Below are positions 1-6,035 of a stretch of 22,001 nucleotides of DNA, piece by piece. The translations under genes were made by a program, and so were the position numbers. Below the pieces are notes generated by a model that saw only the letters and a list, made by a program, of their open reading frames with translations, was not told where the DNA came from and did not search any database. The first letter of the stretch is position 1. Each line of letters starts with the position of its first letter. The stretch is from an uncultured Clostridia bacterium (GTDB lineage Bacteria; Bacillota; Clostridia; Christensenellales; UBA1242): the NCBI GenBank assembly GCA_947584775.1, contig CANPWT010000014.1, forward strand, positions 1-22,001. The letters are read 5' to 3'.

Positions 1-75
1 AATGGCAGACGCACAGGACTTAAAATCCTGGGTCCGTAACAGGACGTGTCGGTTCGACCCCGACCACCGGCACCA
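1..75 (+). tRNA. tRNA-Leu (anticodon UAA), 5' end cut by window
   Basis: The 5' acceptor and part of the D arm lie before the window. Visible are the anticodon stem CAGGA/TCCTG (14-18 with 26-30) around a loop with anticodon TAA at 21-23, a short variable arm as in class II tRNAs, the T arm GTCGG-TTCGACC-CCGAC (48-64), the 3' acceptor strand 65-71, discriminator A and an encoded CCA at 73-75. The long variable region between the anticodon and T arms supports leucine. Confidence 0.93.
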
Positions 76-106
76 AACTTTATTGGTGCTAAAAACTTAA
101 TAATAT

Positions 107-181
107 GGCACCATCGCCAAGTGGTAAGGCAAAGGTCTGCAAAACCTTTATTCACCAGTTCGAGTCTGGTTGGTGCCTCCA
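107..181 (+). tRNA. tRNA-Cys (anticodon GCA)
   Basis: A complete cloverleaf can be drawn: acceptor GGCACCA pairs with TGGTGCC (171-177), the anticodon stem AAGGT/ACCTT (132-136 with 144-148) encloses CTGCAAA with anticodon GCA at 139-141, and the T arm is ACCAG/CTGGT around TTCGAGT. The CCA end is encoded (179-181). It lies 31 bp after tRNA-Leu and is probably co-transcribed with it. Downstream (194-218) there is only a weak hairpin, TCGC-TTTT-GCGA, and then a T-run, which may end the tRNA transcript. Confidence 0.95.
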
Positions 182-292
182 AAATTGCAGATTTTCGCTT
201 TTGCGATTGTCCGCTTTTTTTATTGCCCATATTCAATTAATATGCCAAAAATAGATTGGAATGCGGAAATTTAAAATCGACAAACTAATTGT

Positions 293-321
293 TTGTGTTT
301 TAAATGAAATTGTTGTATAAT
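293..321 (+). promoter_or_regulatory. Sigma-A-like promoter for the DUF4364 gene
   Basis: TTGTGT (293-298) and TATAAT (316-321) are separated by 17 bp. This leaves a 5' leader of about 16 nt before the ATG at 344, with AAAGG (331-335) as ribosome binding site. Confidence 0.6.
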
Positions 322-343
322 TACAAAATAAAAGGATAAATTT

Positions 344-880
344 ATGGATTTCGTGCCAGATAGTACAACAAACAAACTAGTTTTGCTTTATGTTTTAGAC
401 AAAATGGAAATTCCCCTAACGGAAAACTCTATTTTGGAAATTTGTTCCAGCCAAAACGATTGGCTAAATTGGATGGAGTGTAAGGATTTACTTTCGCAGT
501 TAATCAACGCCAAATTCATCTATAAACCTAACACCGAAAGTAACGAAAGCCGATACAACATCACCGTCACCGGCCGTGAGTGTTTGTCCCAATTTTACAC
601 CCGCATCCCAGCAAGTTTAAGGGAAAAAATTAGCACTTTCGCACAGGAAAACAAACTTCAATTTAAGCGCAATCAAGAATATGTTGCCAAATCAACCCAA
701 AATCAGGACGGCAGTTACACGGTGGATTTAAAAATTTTAGAGCCACTTACTACGGATGCATTTTTTTCCGTGTCCATTAAGGCGGATAGTAGGCATAGCG
801 CCACATACGCTTGCAAAAAATGGCGTGAGTTAGCCCCAACCGTCTACGAATATGTTTACAATAAGTTGATAGAGGATTAA
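344..880 (+). CDS. DUF4364 family protein (putative winged-helix regulator)
   Basis: This 178-residue soluble protein has the length and layout of the DUF4364 family of Clostridia: an N-terminal region resembling a winged helix (about residues 5-80, with the NKLVLLYVLDKMEIPLT opening and YNITVTGRECL at the wing) and a C-terminal alpha/beta part. The family is taken to bind DNA because of the fold; its targets are unknown. There is no signal peptide or membrane segment. The ATG at 344 follows AAAGG by 8 nt and a good promoter. It is monocistronic, downstream of two tRNA genes and convergent with the membrane protein gene at 1258-1797. The family call rests on recalled sequence character, not on a search. 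Confidence 0.75.
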   Translation: MDFVPDSTTNKLVLLYVLDKMEIPLTENSILEICSSQNDWLNWMECKDLLSQLINAKFIYKPNTESNESRYNITVTGRECLSQFYTRIPASLREKISTFAQENKLQFKRNQEYVAKSTQNQDGSYTVDLKILEPLTTDAFFSVSIKADSRHSATYACKKWRELAPTVYEYVYNKLIED

Positions 881-886
881 CTTTTT

Positions 887-915
887 ATGAGGGAGACCGC
901 AAAGTTCTCCCTCAT
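887..915. repeat. Perfect 10-bp inverted repeat (hairpin)
   Basis: ATGAGGGAGA (887-896) is the exact reverse complement of TCTCCCTCAT (906-915), with a 9-nt loop. It starts 7 bp after the DUF4364 stop codon. No T-run follows on the plus strand, so it is not a textbook terminator, but it could protect the 3' end of the mRNA. Its right arm is the core of the GTTYTCCCTCAT repeat. Confidence 0.65.
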
Positions 916-1064
916 GGCTCCTACTCCAAGCGGTTTTTTAATTATATGGACAACCCAGAGTTTTCCCTCATCCTCCTTTTCCTGCAAGGTAAATATTCGA
1001 ATAAAAAAATAGGGCAGGGCGGAAAGTTCTCCCTCATTGCTACTCCAAAAGGTTAGTTAATTAT
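901..1064 (+). repeat. Three degenerate copies of a ~45-bp unit
   Basis: The core GTTYTCCCTCAT occurs at 904-915, 960-971 and 1026-1037. The outer two copies match over a longer span: 901-946 and 1022-1064 share AAAGTTCTCCCTCAT, then TACTCCAA, then GGTT and TTAATTATA, with a 3-nt gap. The middle copy keeps little beyond the core. Spacing between cores is 56 and 66 bp. Confidence 0.6.
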
Positions 1065-1119
1065 AAGTGACGTAATTTGCGATTGAATAAGCAAATAGCA
1101 AGAATGCAAGTTTGCGATG

Positions 1120-1156
1120 TGTCATTCCGACCGAGCGAAGCGAGCGGAGTGAATCT
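1120..1156. repeat. REP-like palindromic intergenic repeat
   Basis: GTCATTCCGACCGAGCG followed by AAGCGAGCGGAGTGAATCT has nested pairing (ATTC with GAAT, CCG with CGG) and an internal 9-nt near-duplication (CGAGCGAAG/CGAGCGGAG). Sequences of this GTCATTCCGA...GAATCT type are dispersed, often in many copies, in intergenic DNA of diverse bacteria. Its GC content is far above the surrounding spacer. Confidence 0.6.
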
Positions 1157-1161
1157 AATAA

Positions 1162-1191
1162 AAAAATTCACGCTAGTGTGCGTGAATTTTT
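1162..1191. terminator. Bidirectional intrinsic terminator
   Basis: A perfect 12-bp stem, AAAAATTCACGC (1162-1173) with GCGTGAATTTTT (1180-1191), encloses a 6-nt loop. It has a T-run on the plus strand and a T-run on the minus strand (the A-run from 1161). It can end the DUF4364 transcript from the left and the 1258-1797 transcript from the right. Confidence 0.8.
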
Positions 1192-1257
1192 GTTTTGCGT
1201 GTAAATTGATTTGTTGCAGTTTAAATATGTTGATGATAAATTAAATCTCTGGTTAAA

Positions 1258-1797
1258 TTACAAAACGCTATTATATTCTCTAACATTTTTAATTATGCTA
1301 ATTTCATTATTAATGTGGTAAACGGTGTGAAAACCGGTTAAACTCATAATTGCCACCAAAGGCATGTAGAACGAAATTGTTGAATAATAAATAAGTTCCA
1401 ACACAGAGTAGGTAAGGCCGCACGTCAACACAACCAACATTACAAAAGCAATAATTTCACAAACAATTTTGTAAATGTTTAAAAAACTGTTCTTTTTACC
1501 GGTTGAAATTACAGTAACATTAAAAATTGCGCGCCCTCTTAATTTAATACGGTTTAAAATTTTTAAATTTTTGGCAATGTAAATCATGCCTAACAACACA
1601 AACATTGCCGATGTAAACATAACTAAAAACGAAATAGTAATTTTAACGGGGTCTAAATTATCTCGCTGTGTTACAATCAAAATAAATTGCCAAAAGAAAA
1701 TAGCCAAAAACAAAAATAAGAAAACAATTCTAAAAGCGGTGTCCTTTTTAACCATAACTTTGTCTTTGCTGTTATATTCGTACCTTTTTTGACTCAT
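1258..1797 (-). CDS. Four-helix membrane protein of unknown function
   Basis: I do not recognise this 179-residue protein. It has a polar N-terminus (about residues 1-20), then two long hydrophobic segments (about 22-43 and 52-75), a basic cytoplasmic-type loop (KNLKILNRIKLRGR, about 75-88), and two more hydrophobic segments (about 108-130 and 138-158). By the positive-inside rule both ends should face the cytoplasm. No catalytic motif is visible. The ATG has TGAGGT just upstream and an excellent promoter at 1813-1841. It is monocistronic and convergent with the DUF4364 gene, sharing its terminator. Confidence 0.7.
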   Translation of the reverse strand: MSQKRYEYNSKDKVMVKKDTAFRIVFLFLFLAIFFWQFILIVTQRDNLDPVKITISFLVMFTSAMFVLLGMIYIAKNLKILNRIKLRGRAIFNVTVISTGKKNSFLNIYKIVCEIIAFVMLVVLTCGLTYSVLELIYYSTISFYMPLVAIMSLTGFHTVYHINNEISIIKNVREYNSVL

Positions 1798-1812
1798 ACT
1801 AACCTCATTATT

Positions 1813-1841
1813 ATTTTATCTAATACACCCCACATTGTCAA
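1813..1841 (-). promoter_or_regulatory. Promoter of the four-helix membrane protein gene
   Basis: On the minus strand TTGACA (1841-1836) and TAAAAT (1818-1813) are separated by exactly 17 bp, about 15 nt upstream of the start codon at 1797. Confidence 0.75.
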
Positions 1842-1856
1842 ACAAATTTATTAGTG

Positions 1857-2117
1857 TAATTGCAATTCGCAGCATAATTTATTAATCGAACACAATTAAG
1901 CGAAATGAAATTTTTTTATAAAATTTTTTTATTTTTATTAATTTTTTAATGATTTTTTTAAATTTTAACGCATTTTTAATTATATTTTTCATTTTTTTAT
2001 CAAAAATCATTTTTTAGTTTTTTATAAAAATTTTTAGAATTTATCATTTTTACATCATAAATTAAGCATTTTTCATTATTTTTTATTACAATTTAAAAAA
2101 TTTCAAAATAAAATGAT
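1857..2117. other. Very AT-rich low-complexity spacer
   Basis: This gene-free stretch is nearly all A and T in short T- and A-runs. I see no coding sequence. It contains one copy of a 73-bp repeat (2016-2088) that recurs on the other side of the neighbouring gene. Together with the similar spacer at 3815-4200 it isolates the transglutaminase-like gene from its surroundings. Confidence 0.6.
2016..2088 (+). repeat. 73-bp AT-rich direct repeat, copy 1
   Basis: It matches 3940-4012 in the same orientation at 67 of 73 positions without gaps, including an unbroken identical stretch over the last 30 bases (2059-2088). The six mismatches cluster at positions 22-43 of the unit. Low complexity inflates chance matches, but this length without gaps is unlikely by chance. 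Confidence 0.6.
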
Positions 2118-2156
2118 AAAACAAAAAACAACAGAATAACAATTTAGTCTGCTGTT
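2118..2156 (-). terminator. Intrinsic terminator of the transglutaminase-like gene
   Basis: On the minus strand AACAGCAGA (2156-2148) pairs over 9 bp, with one G-U, to TCTGTTGTT (2135-2127) around a 12-nt loop. A TTTTGTTT tract follows. It lies 10 bp after the stop codon. Confidence 0.65.
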
Positions 2157-2165
2157 TATAATATT

Positions 2166-3752
2166 TTAATCTATATTCATTTCAGTTATAGGTGCTCGTC
2201 CGTCATTTTTTTCAAGCGAGAATTTACCTTTTCCTTTAATGTTATATCGCTTAGTTGTAGAGAAACAAGAGTCTCCATTTTTAAAAACCATTTTTGCAAA
2301 ATGTATGCTTGATTTTAACGAAGGATCAATCTTTTCTTCTATTTTTGTTTTATCTCCGTTAAATTTAAGTTCGTAAACTCTATTCAAACAGTCCTCATAT
2401 TTTTTTAATGGAATAGGTTTGCTTTGGTTGCCAAATTGTTCTATAATCCAAGGCTGTGGCAGAGTAGAGCGAGGAATAAATCTTTTTTTGCTGTATGGAT
2501 CATTTACATCAACAACAAGGTTTGAAAAACGATCCATACTTGTTGTTGGAACATATGTTGCGCCACGGAAGTGTTCAAGGTCGGTAACAGGGAATAGGCA
2601 GTGTGCAAAACCTCTTCCCTCGGCGAAGTTTTTGCATTTAGAATCCCAGCAGGCATCCTCCATATAAACGCCATCTATATCATATTTCTCATCTCGAATA
2701 TGAATCATATTATGAGCATGACCGCCTTCAACATGGCTTAATATTTTTCCTTTGTATATCGCACATCCCACAATATTGCATGACAAGTTTTTGTTATCAA
2801 GTTTATCTATAATTGCTTTAACCATTGATGCATATCCAGAGCAAACTATATCTCCATTTTTAAAAGCACCTGGAACGACACGGCAAGATTCAGTGCTGCC
2901 TTCTTTATATTCAAATGTTGAAGTAATGTAATCATGAATGAAAACCATTGTTTCAAAAGGAGAAAATTTGTTTAATTTAATATATTCAACAATTTTATCA
3001 ATAGATTTGTTTGCACGTGCCACATCTTTAAGTGTCCAAGCATTGTTAAAAATGTCTTCGCTCCAATCGTCTTCGCTAACAGAATGATATTCAGTAAATC
3101 TTATTTCACCCGAGCCATTTTTATTAATTATATTGTTTAGTTGGTTTATCTTTTCCTTTTCTTCGTTGGTGTAAATGTAGTTTGATATGCTATCATTTTG
3201 TCTCTCGCGCATTTTTTCATCAACAAGAATTTTGACAAACACACCACATGTAAGATAGTGTTTTATTGTTGCGCACAATCTATCAAAATTTTCAGTGAGG
3301 AGAGAGGACTTGTTTATAGCAAAAAAAATGTTTTTTTCATAATCATTTCTAATTCTTTTTAACTCTGGGTTTTGAGTTGGAACTTTAGGGAACATTTCAT
3401 TTCGCATGTCTAATAATTTAGCATCGCTTATAGGGCCCTTTCTTTCTTCTTCTATTTTTTTTAAAGTTGCTTTGACGTACTTTTTCCCCATAATAAGACT
3501 CCCGGAAGTTTTCACTGAAAAAGTTCGCGCGTCAAAATAGGTGTCAATAATACTTTGTCTTTCATCTTGGGTCAACTCTGCTATTGGTTTAAAAGCATAG
3601 TCAGGATATTTGGAGACAATTTTTGCACGCTTTTTTTGTTCTTCCTCAAAAAACTGCTGACTAATATCTAAAGATATTTTCATTCCAAGTTGTCTTTTTT
3701 CGTCAATATGTGCAATAGTCATTTGACCTAAATTTTCTGCTCGGATAACCAA
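2166..3752 (-). CDS. Transglutaminase-like (cysteine-peptidase fold) protein, unrecognised family
   Basis: The start chosen is the TTG at 3752, because GGAGG (3762-3758) stands 5 nt before it; a further in-frame TTG at 3764 overlaps that ribosome site. The protein then has 528 residues. About residues 255-375 look like a transglutaminase core: GDIVCSGYA carries the nucleophile Cys304, GGHAHNMI the His345, and DGVYMEDACWDS the Asp366, in the C-H-D order and spacing of the superfamily. The first 250 residues are highly charged and helical, and about 390-528 form a C-terminal region; neither is recognised. There is no signal peptide or membrane segment, so it should act in the cytoplasm, perhaps as a protease, amidase or protein cross-linker; the substrate is unknown. 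It has its own promoter and terminator and lies between direct repeats, which hints at accessory cargo. Confidence 0.72.
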   Translation of the reverse strand: MVIRAENLGQMTIAHIDEKRQLGMKISLDISQQFFEEEQKKRAKIVSKYPDYAFKPIAELTQDERQSIIDTYFDARTFSVKTSGSLIMGKKYVKATLKKIEEERKGPISDAKLLDMRNEMFPKVPTQNPELKRIRNDYEKNIFFAINKSSLLTENFDRLCATIKHYLTCGVFVKILVDEKMRERQNDSISNYIYTNEEKEKINQLNNIINKNGSGEIRFTEYHSVSEDDWSEDIFNNAWTLKDVARANKSIDKIVEYIKLNKFSPFETMVFIHDYITSTFEYKEGSTESCRVVPGAFKNGDIVCSGYASMVKAIIDKLDNKNLSCNIVGCAIYKGKILSHVEGGHAHNMIHIRDEKYDIDGVYMEDACWDSKCKNFAEGRGFAHCLFPVTDLEHFRGATYVPTTSMDRFSNLVVDVNDPYSKKRFIPRSTLPQPWIIEQFGNQSKPIPLKKYEDCLNRVYELKFNGDKTKIEEKIDPSLKSSIHFAKMVFKNGDSCFSTTKRYNIKGKGKFSLEKNDGRAPITEMNID

Positions 3753-3786
3753 TTTTTCCTCCAAAATAATATTAATTTATAATAAA

Positions 3787-3814
3787 ATTATATCACATTC
3801 TTCGTTTTTGTCAA
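3787..3814 (-). promoter_or_regulatory. Consensus promoter of the transglutaminase-like gene
   Basis: On the minus strand a perfect TTGACA (3814-3809) and a perfect TATAAT (3792-3787) are separated by 16 bp. The predicted leader is about 28 nt and includes GGAGG at 3762-3758. Such a strong promoter suggests constitutive expression. Confidence 0.8.
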
Positions 3815-4200
3815 CGGAACAAGAAATAATTGTTTTGAAAGTGGGAAAGTGTTGTTTTATTAAATTTTTTTAAATTTTTTATGTTATTAATAAGTGTTTA
3901 ACTTTTTGTATTTTCACAACGAAAAGCATTATTTAATCAAGTTTTTTATAAAAATTTTTAAAAATTATCATTTTTAAGCCAAAAATTAAGCATTTTTCAT
4001 TATTTTTTATTAAATTTTTAAAATTTTTTGTGTTTTTTATATATTTTTAAAATTTTTTTATTTTTGCTAAAAGTATTTTTATTTCATATTTTTGTGCATT
4101 AAATTAAAACTATTCATTACATTAATAACTATTATTTTTTTTAAATCATTTTTATTTATTTAAAGATTTTTTATATTTTTTAAAAAAATTGTCAAAATTA
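3815..4200. other. Very AT-rich low-complexity spacer
   Basis: No gene is supportable here. It is made of T- and A-runs and contains the second copy of the 73-bp repeat. It separates the divergent promoters of the transglutaminase-like gene (minus) and the lipoprotein gene (plus). Confidence 0.6.
3940..4012 (+). repeat. 73-bp AT-rich direct repeat, copy 2
   Basis: Same-orientation copy of 2016-2088 (67 of 73 identical, no gaps), 1924 bp away. The two copies bracket the transglutaminase-like gene together with its promoter and terminator. Confidence 0.6.
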
Positions 4201-4201
4201 G

Positions 4202-4232
4202 TTGACATTTTGCCAAGGGGGGGGGGTAAACT
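4202..4232 (+). promoter_or_regulatory. Lipoprotein promoter with a poly-G tract in the spacer
   Basis: TTGACA (4202-4207) and TAAACT (4227-4232) are 19 bp apart, and the spacer ends in ten consecutive G (4217-4226). Optimal spacing is 17 bp, which would need eight G. Homopolymeric G or C tracts in promoter spacers are known slippage switches, for example at neisserial porA and opc. The G-run is unique in this AT-rich window. The leader would be about 17 nt. Confidence 0.7.
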
Positions 4233-4255
4233 AGGAATTGATAAAAGGAGAAAAT

Positions 4256-5032
4256 ATGACAAAAACAAAACAAAAAATAATAACCATAATGCTAGCAATT
4301 CTTATGCTGTTTATTCCTCTTGCATTGTCTGCCTGCGGGGAAAAAGACGACAATAACAAAACAATCAATTATCCAACAACGGATAAAATTCAAATTGTAA
4401 ACTACACTGCCAACGCTTTAAACAAACTTAAAACTGCAACTAGTTTAACTGCTGTTAATAAACAACGTTCAATCTCTCCATCTAGTGAAAGTTTGACTGA
4501 TGAAGACGCGGTAAGCACTCAAACATTATATTACAATAATGGCATTGCGTATACTATTTCTGAGGGTAGGGTTTCCCCTGATTCGACAGCCGATGAACGC
4601 GATGAATCTTGGTATTTTAAGGACGGCAATAAAACCATTGTGCGCGAAAAATCTAGCAGCAGTCCAAATCAAGTTAGTGAACAGGATATAACCGCTAATG
4701 TTGGCACAACTGTAAGCGTTTTGGAGGTCGTGTTCCCACAAACAATTGATTCAAGCAGTTATTTAGATTATGAAATTGTAAACAACATGCTTAAAGTAAC
4801 TGTAAAAACTAAGGATGTCGGCCAAAATTCTAAAGAAGTTACAATCACAACTTTTACAATTTATGATGGCCAAGTTATTGCCATAGAAACATACATGGCT
4901 ACTTCAGTATTAACTGGTGGATCTAGTGGGCCAAATAGTAACCTAGTTTTTGGCGTAGATATTTATACTATGACAATCACTTATGACACAAACCCAACCA
5001 TACCAACCGTTCCAGAAAAAACTGCAAACTAA
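4256..5032 (+). CDS. Secreted lipoprotein of unknown function
   Basis: The start is the ATG at 4256, 5 nt after AAGGAG (4245-4250); an upstream in-frame TTG at 4238 would overlap the expected transcription start and lacks a ribosome site. The 258-residue product has a lipoprotein signal: basic N-terminus (TKTKQK), hydrophobic core, and lipobox L24-S25-A26 before Cys27, which signal peptidase II would expose for lipidation. The mature protein begins acidic and Asn-rich, is rich in Ser, Thr and alternating hydrophobic strands, and ends in a Pro/Thr-rich tail. The beta-rich character would suit a LolA-like or similar small-ligand fold, but I do not recognise a family. Expression may switch through the poly-G promoter, as is typical of surface antigens. 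The stop codon overlaps that of the convergent ylbJ-like gene by 4 nt. Confidence 0.8.
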   Translation: MTKTKQKIITIMLAILMLFIPLALSACGEKDDNNKTINYPTTDKIQIVNYTANALNKLKTATSLTAVNKQRSISPSSESLTDEDAVSTQTLYYNNGIAYTISEGRVSPDSTADERDESWYFKDGNKTIVREKSSSSPNQVSEQDITANVGTTVSVLEVVFPQTIDSSSYLDYEIVNNMLKVTVKTKDVGQNSKEVTITTFTIYDGQVIAIETYMATSVLTGGSSGPNSNLVFGVDIYTMTITYDTNPTIPTVPEKTAN

Positions 5033-6000
5033 ACAAAAATTAGCGTTAAAATAAATGCAATTATGCTAGCCAAAATGCCTTGGCTAGTTTTTTGCAGCAA
5101 TATGTATTTTGGGCTTATACTAAGTTTATTTATAAAATTTAGTGACTGCAAAAACACGCTAAACCCGCCAAATGCAACCATGCCGCTAGAGATAATTATT
5201 TTTAAATTTAACCCCAAATTACTTGCGCCAATTTCATTTAATCCGCGCGTCATTTCAATTAGTCCGCTTAATACACTTTCCACAATATGTTGGCTTGGCT
5301 TTATATTAAATACACTAGATATTATGTTGGCTAAAAATGAAATTATGCCCAAGTTTTTAACAACGTCAATAAGCAAAAAACTAATAACAATGTAAGCGCC
5401 AACCATTAAAATTGAAATTAAACTGTTGTAAACGCTAGACTCTAAAATATTGGTTTTTTGTTCGTATTTTATATTTAATTCCTTTTTGCTTTCTACTTTT
5501 TTGCCGCGATACAAAAAGCCGTTTAAAATTGATGCTAAAATGTTGGCAATTAAAATTATTATGCCTGCTTTAAACGATTTTAAAAACAGCGCGCCGATTG
5601 TGCCAACAATAAAGCCCGGGCCACTCATTGAGCAAAAGGCAAGCATTCGCTTTGCGTCCGCGGAATTAATGTAATTATTTTCGTACATTTCGCCAATCAT
5701 TTTGGCGCCAACAGGGTAGCCAGAAAGTAGCGATAAAAAGAATATTTTGGCCGTGCCAGCGGGCGTGTTGTATAATTTAAAAAACAACTTGTCCGCCTTT
5801 GTTTGCTTAATTGTAGATAAACTTAAAATTAATTTTGTAACAATAAAAAAGGGCAAAAGCACAGGCAAAACGCTAAATGCCCAAACAGAAATTGCGTTTA
5901 GGCACGAGCGCGACATTGCCACCGGATTAAATATAAAAATAAAGCACAAAATAATAAGTGCAAATATCAACAATTTGTTTGATTTTATCTTATATTTCAT
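5029..6000 (-). CDS. ylbJ: YlbJ-like sporulation integral membrane protein
   Basis: The 323-residue protein is almost wholly membrane-embedded, with about eight hydrophobic segments. It has the YlbJ family hallmarks: WAFSVLPVLLPFFIVTKLIL near the N-terminus, then SGYPVGAKMIGEMY and FCSMSGPGFIVGTIGALF in the middle, the nucleoside-recognition/GATE-type core. In Bacillus subtilis YlbJ is made under sigma-E and is needed for heat-resistant spores; the molecular role is unsettled. This protein is shorter than B. subtilis YlbJ (about 400 residues), mainly at the C-terminal half. The ATG at 6000 has no Shine-Dalgarno sequence, and a TATAAT ends 5 nt before it, so the mRNA may be leaderless. It is divergent from the patatin gene and convergent with the lipoprotein gene, whose terminator lies inside it. 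It does not prove that the host sporulates. Confidence 0.82.
   Translation of the reverse strand: MKYKIKSNKLLIFALIILCFIFIFNPVAMSRSCLNAISVWAFSVLPVLLPFFIVTKLILSLSTIKQTKADKLFFKLYNTPAGTAKIFFLSLLSGYPVGAKMIGEMYENNYINSADAKRMLAFCSMSGPGFIVGTIGALFLKSFKAGIIILIANILASILNGFLYRGKKVESKKELNIKYEQKTNILESSVYNSLISILMVGAYIVISFLLIDVVKNLGIISFLANIISSVFNIKPSQHIVESVLSGLIEMTRGLNEIGASNLGLNLKIIISSGMVAFGGFSVFLQSLNFINKLSISPKYILLQKTSQGILASIIAFILTLIFV
5066..5093 (+). terminator. Lipoprotein-gene terminator inside the ylbJ-like coding sequence
   Basis: CTAGCCAA (5066-5073) and TTGGCTAG (5080-5087) form a perfect 8-bp stem with a 6-nt loop, followed by six T. It lies 34 bp after the lipoprotein stop codon and within codons of the opposing gene. 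On the minus strand the hairpin is followed by CATAATTG rather than a T-run, so it works one way only. Confidence 0.8.
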
Positions 6001-6007
6001 ATATAAT
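5979..6007 (+). promoter_or_regulatory. Promoter of the patatin-pta operon
   Basis: TTGATT (5979-5984) and TATAAT (6002-6007) are 17 bp apart. The -35 lies inside the first codons of the divergent ylbJ-like gene. The start codon at 6031 follows GGGGGA. Confidence 0.65.
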
Positions 6008-6035
6008 TATATTAATTTTTTGGGGGATATATGAA
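6001..6035 (-). promoter_or_regulatory. Divergent ylbJ promoter sharing a palindromic -10
   Basis: ATATAATTATAT (6001-6012) is a perfect 12-bp palindrome that holds TATAAT on both strands: 6002-6007 on plus and 6011-6006 on minus. On the minus strand TTCATA (6035-6030) at 18 bp can act as -35. Transcription would begin at or within a base or two of the ATG at 6000. Confidence 0.5.

Larger units (their letters stand above)
881..1161. other. Gene-free spacer built of degenerate repeats
   Basis: No coding sequence is supportable here. The stretch holds a 10-bp inverted repeat, three degenerate copies of a GTTYTCCCTCAT-centred unit, and a GC-richer palindromic repeat (1120-1156). A shared terminator follows at 1162. 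The GC-rich words stand out from the AT-rich surroundings and look like remnants of dispersed intergenic elements. Confidence 0.6.

Noticed and set aside
46..240. Open frame of 64 codons
   Set aside because: It runs through the end of tRNA-Leu and all of tRNA-Cys; those RNA genes explain the sequence.
901..1064. CRISPR array in the repeat-rich spacer
   Set aside because: The units are few, unequal in spacing and degenerate, similarity runs past any fixed repeat boundary, and there are no cas genes.
1586..1792. Plus-strand frame of 68 codons
   Set aside because: It lies wholly antisense to the four-helix membrane protein gene, which has a consensus promoter and ribosome site.
1857..2117. Replication origin in the AT-rich spacer
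   Set aside because: No DnaA-box clusters and no dnaA, dnaN or rep gene are near; AT-richness alone is not evidence.
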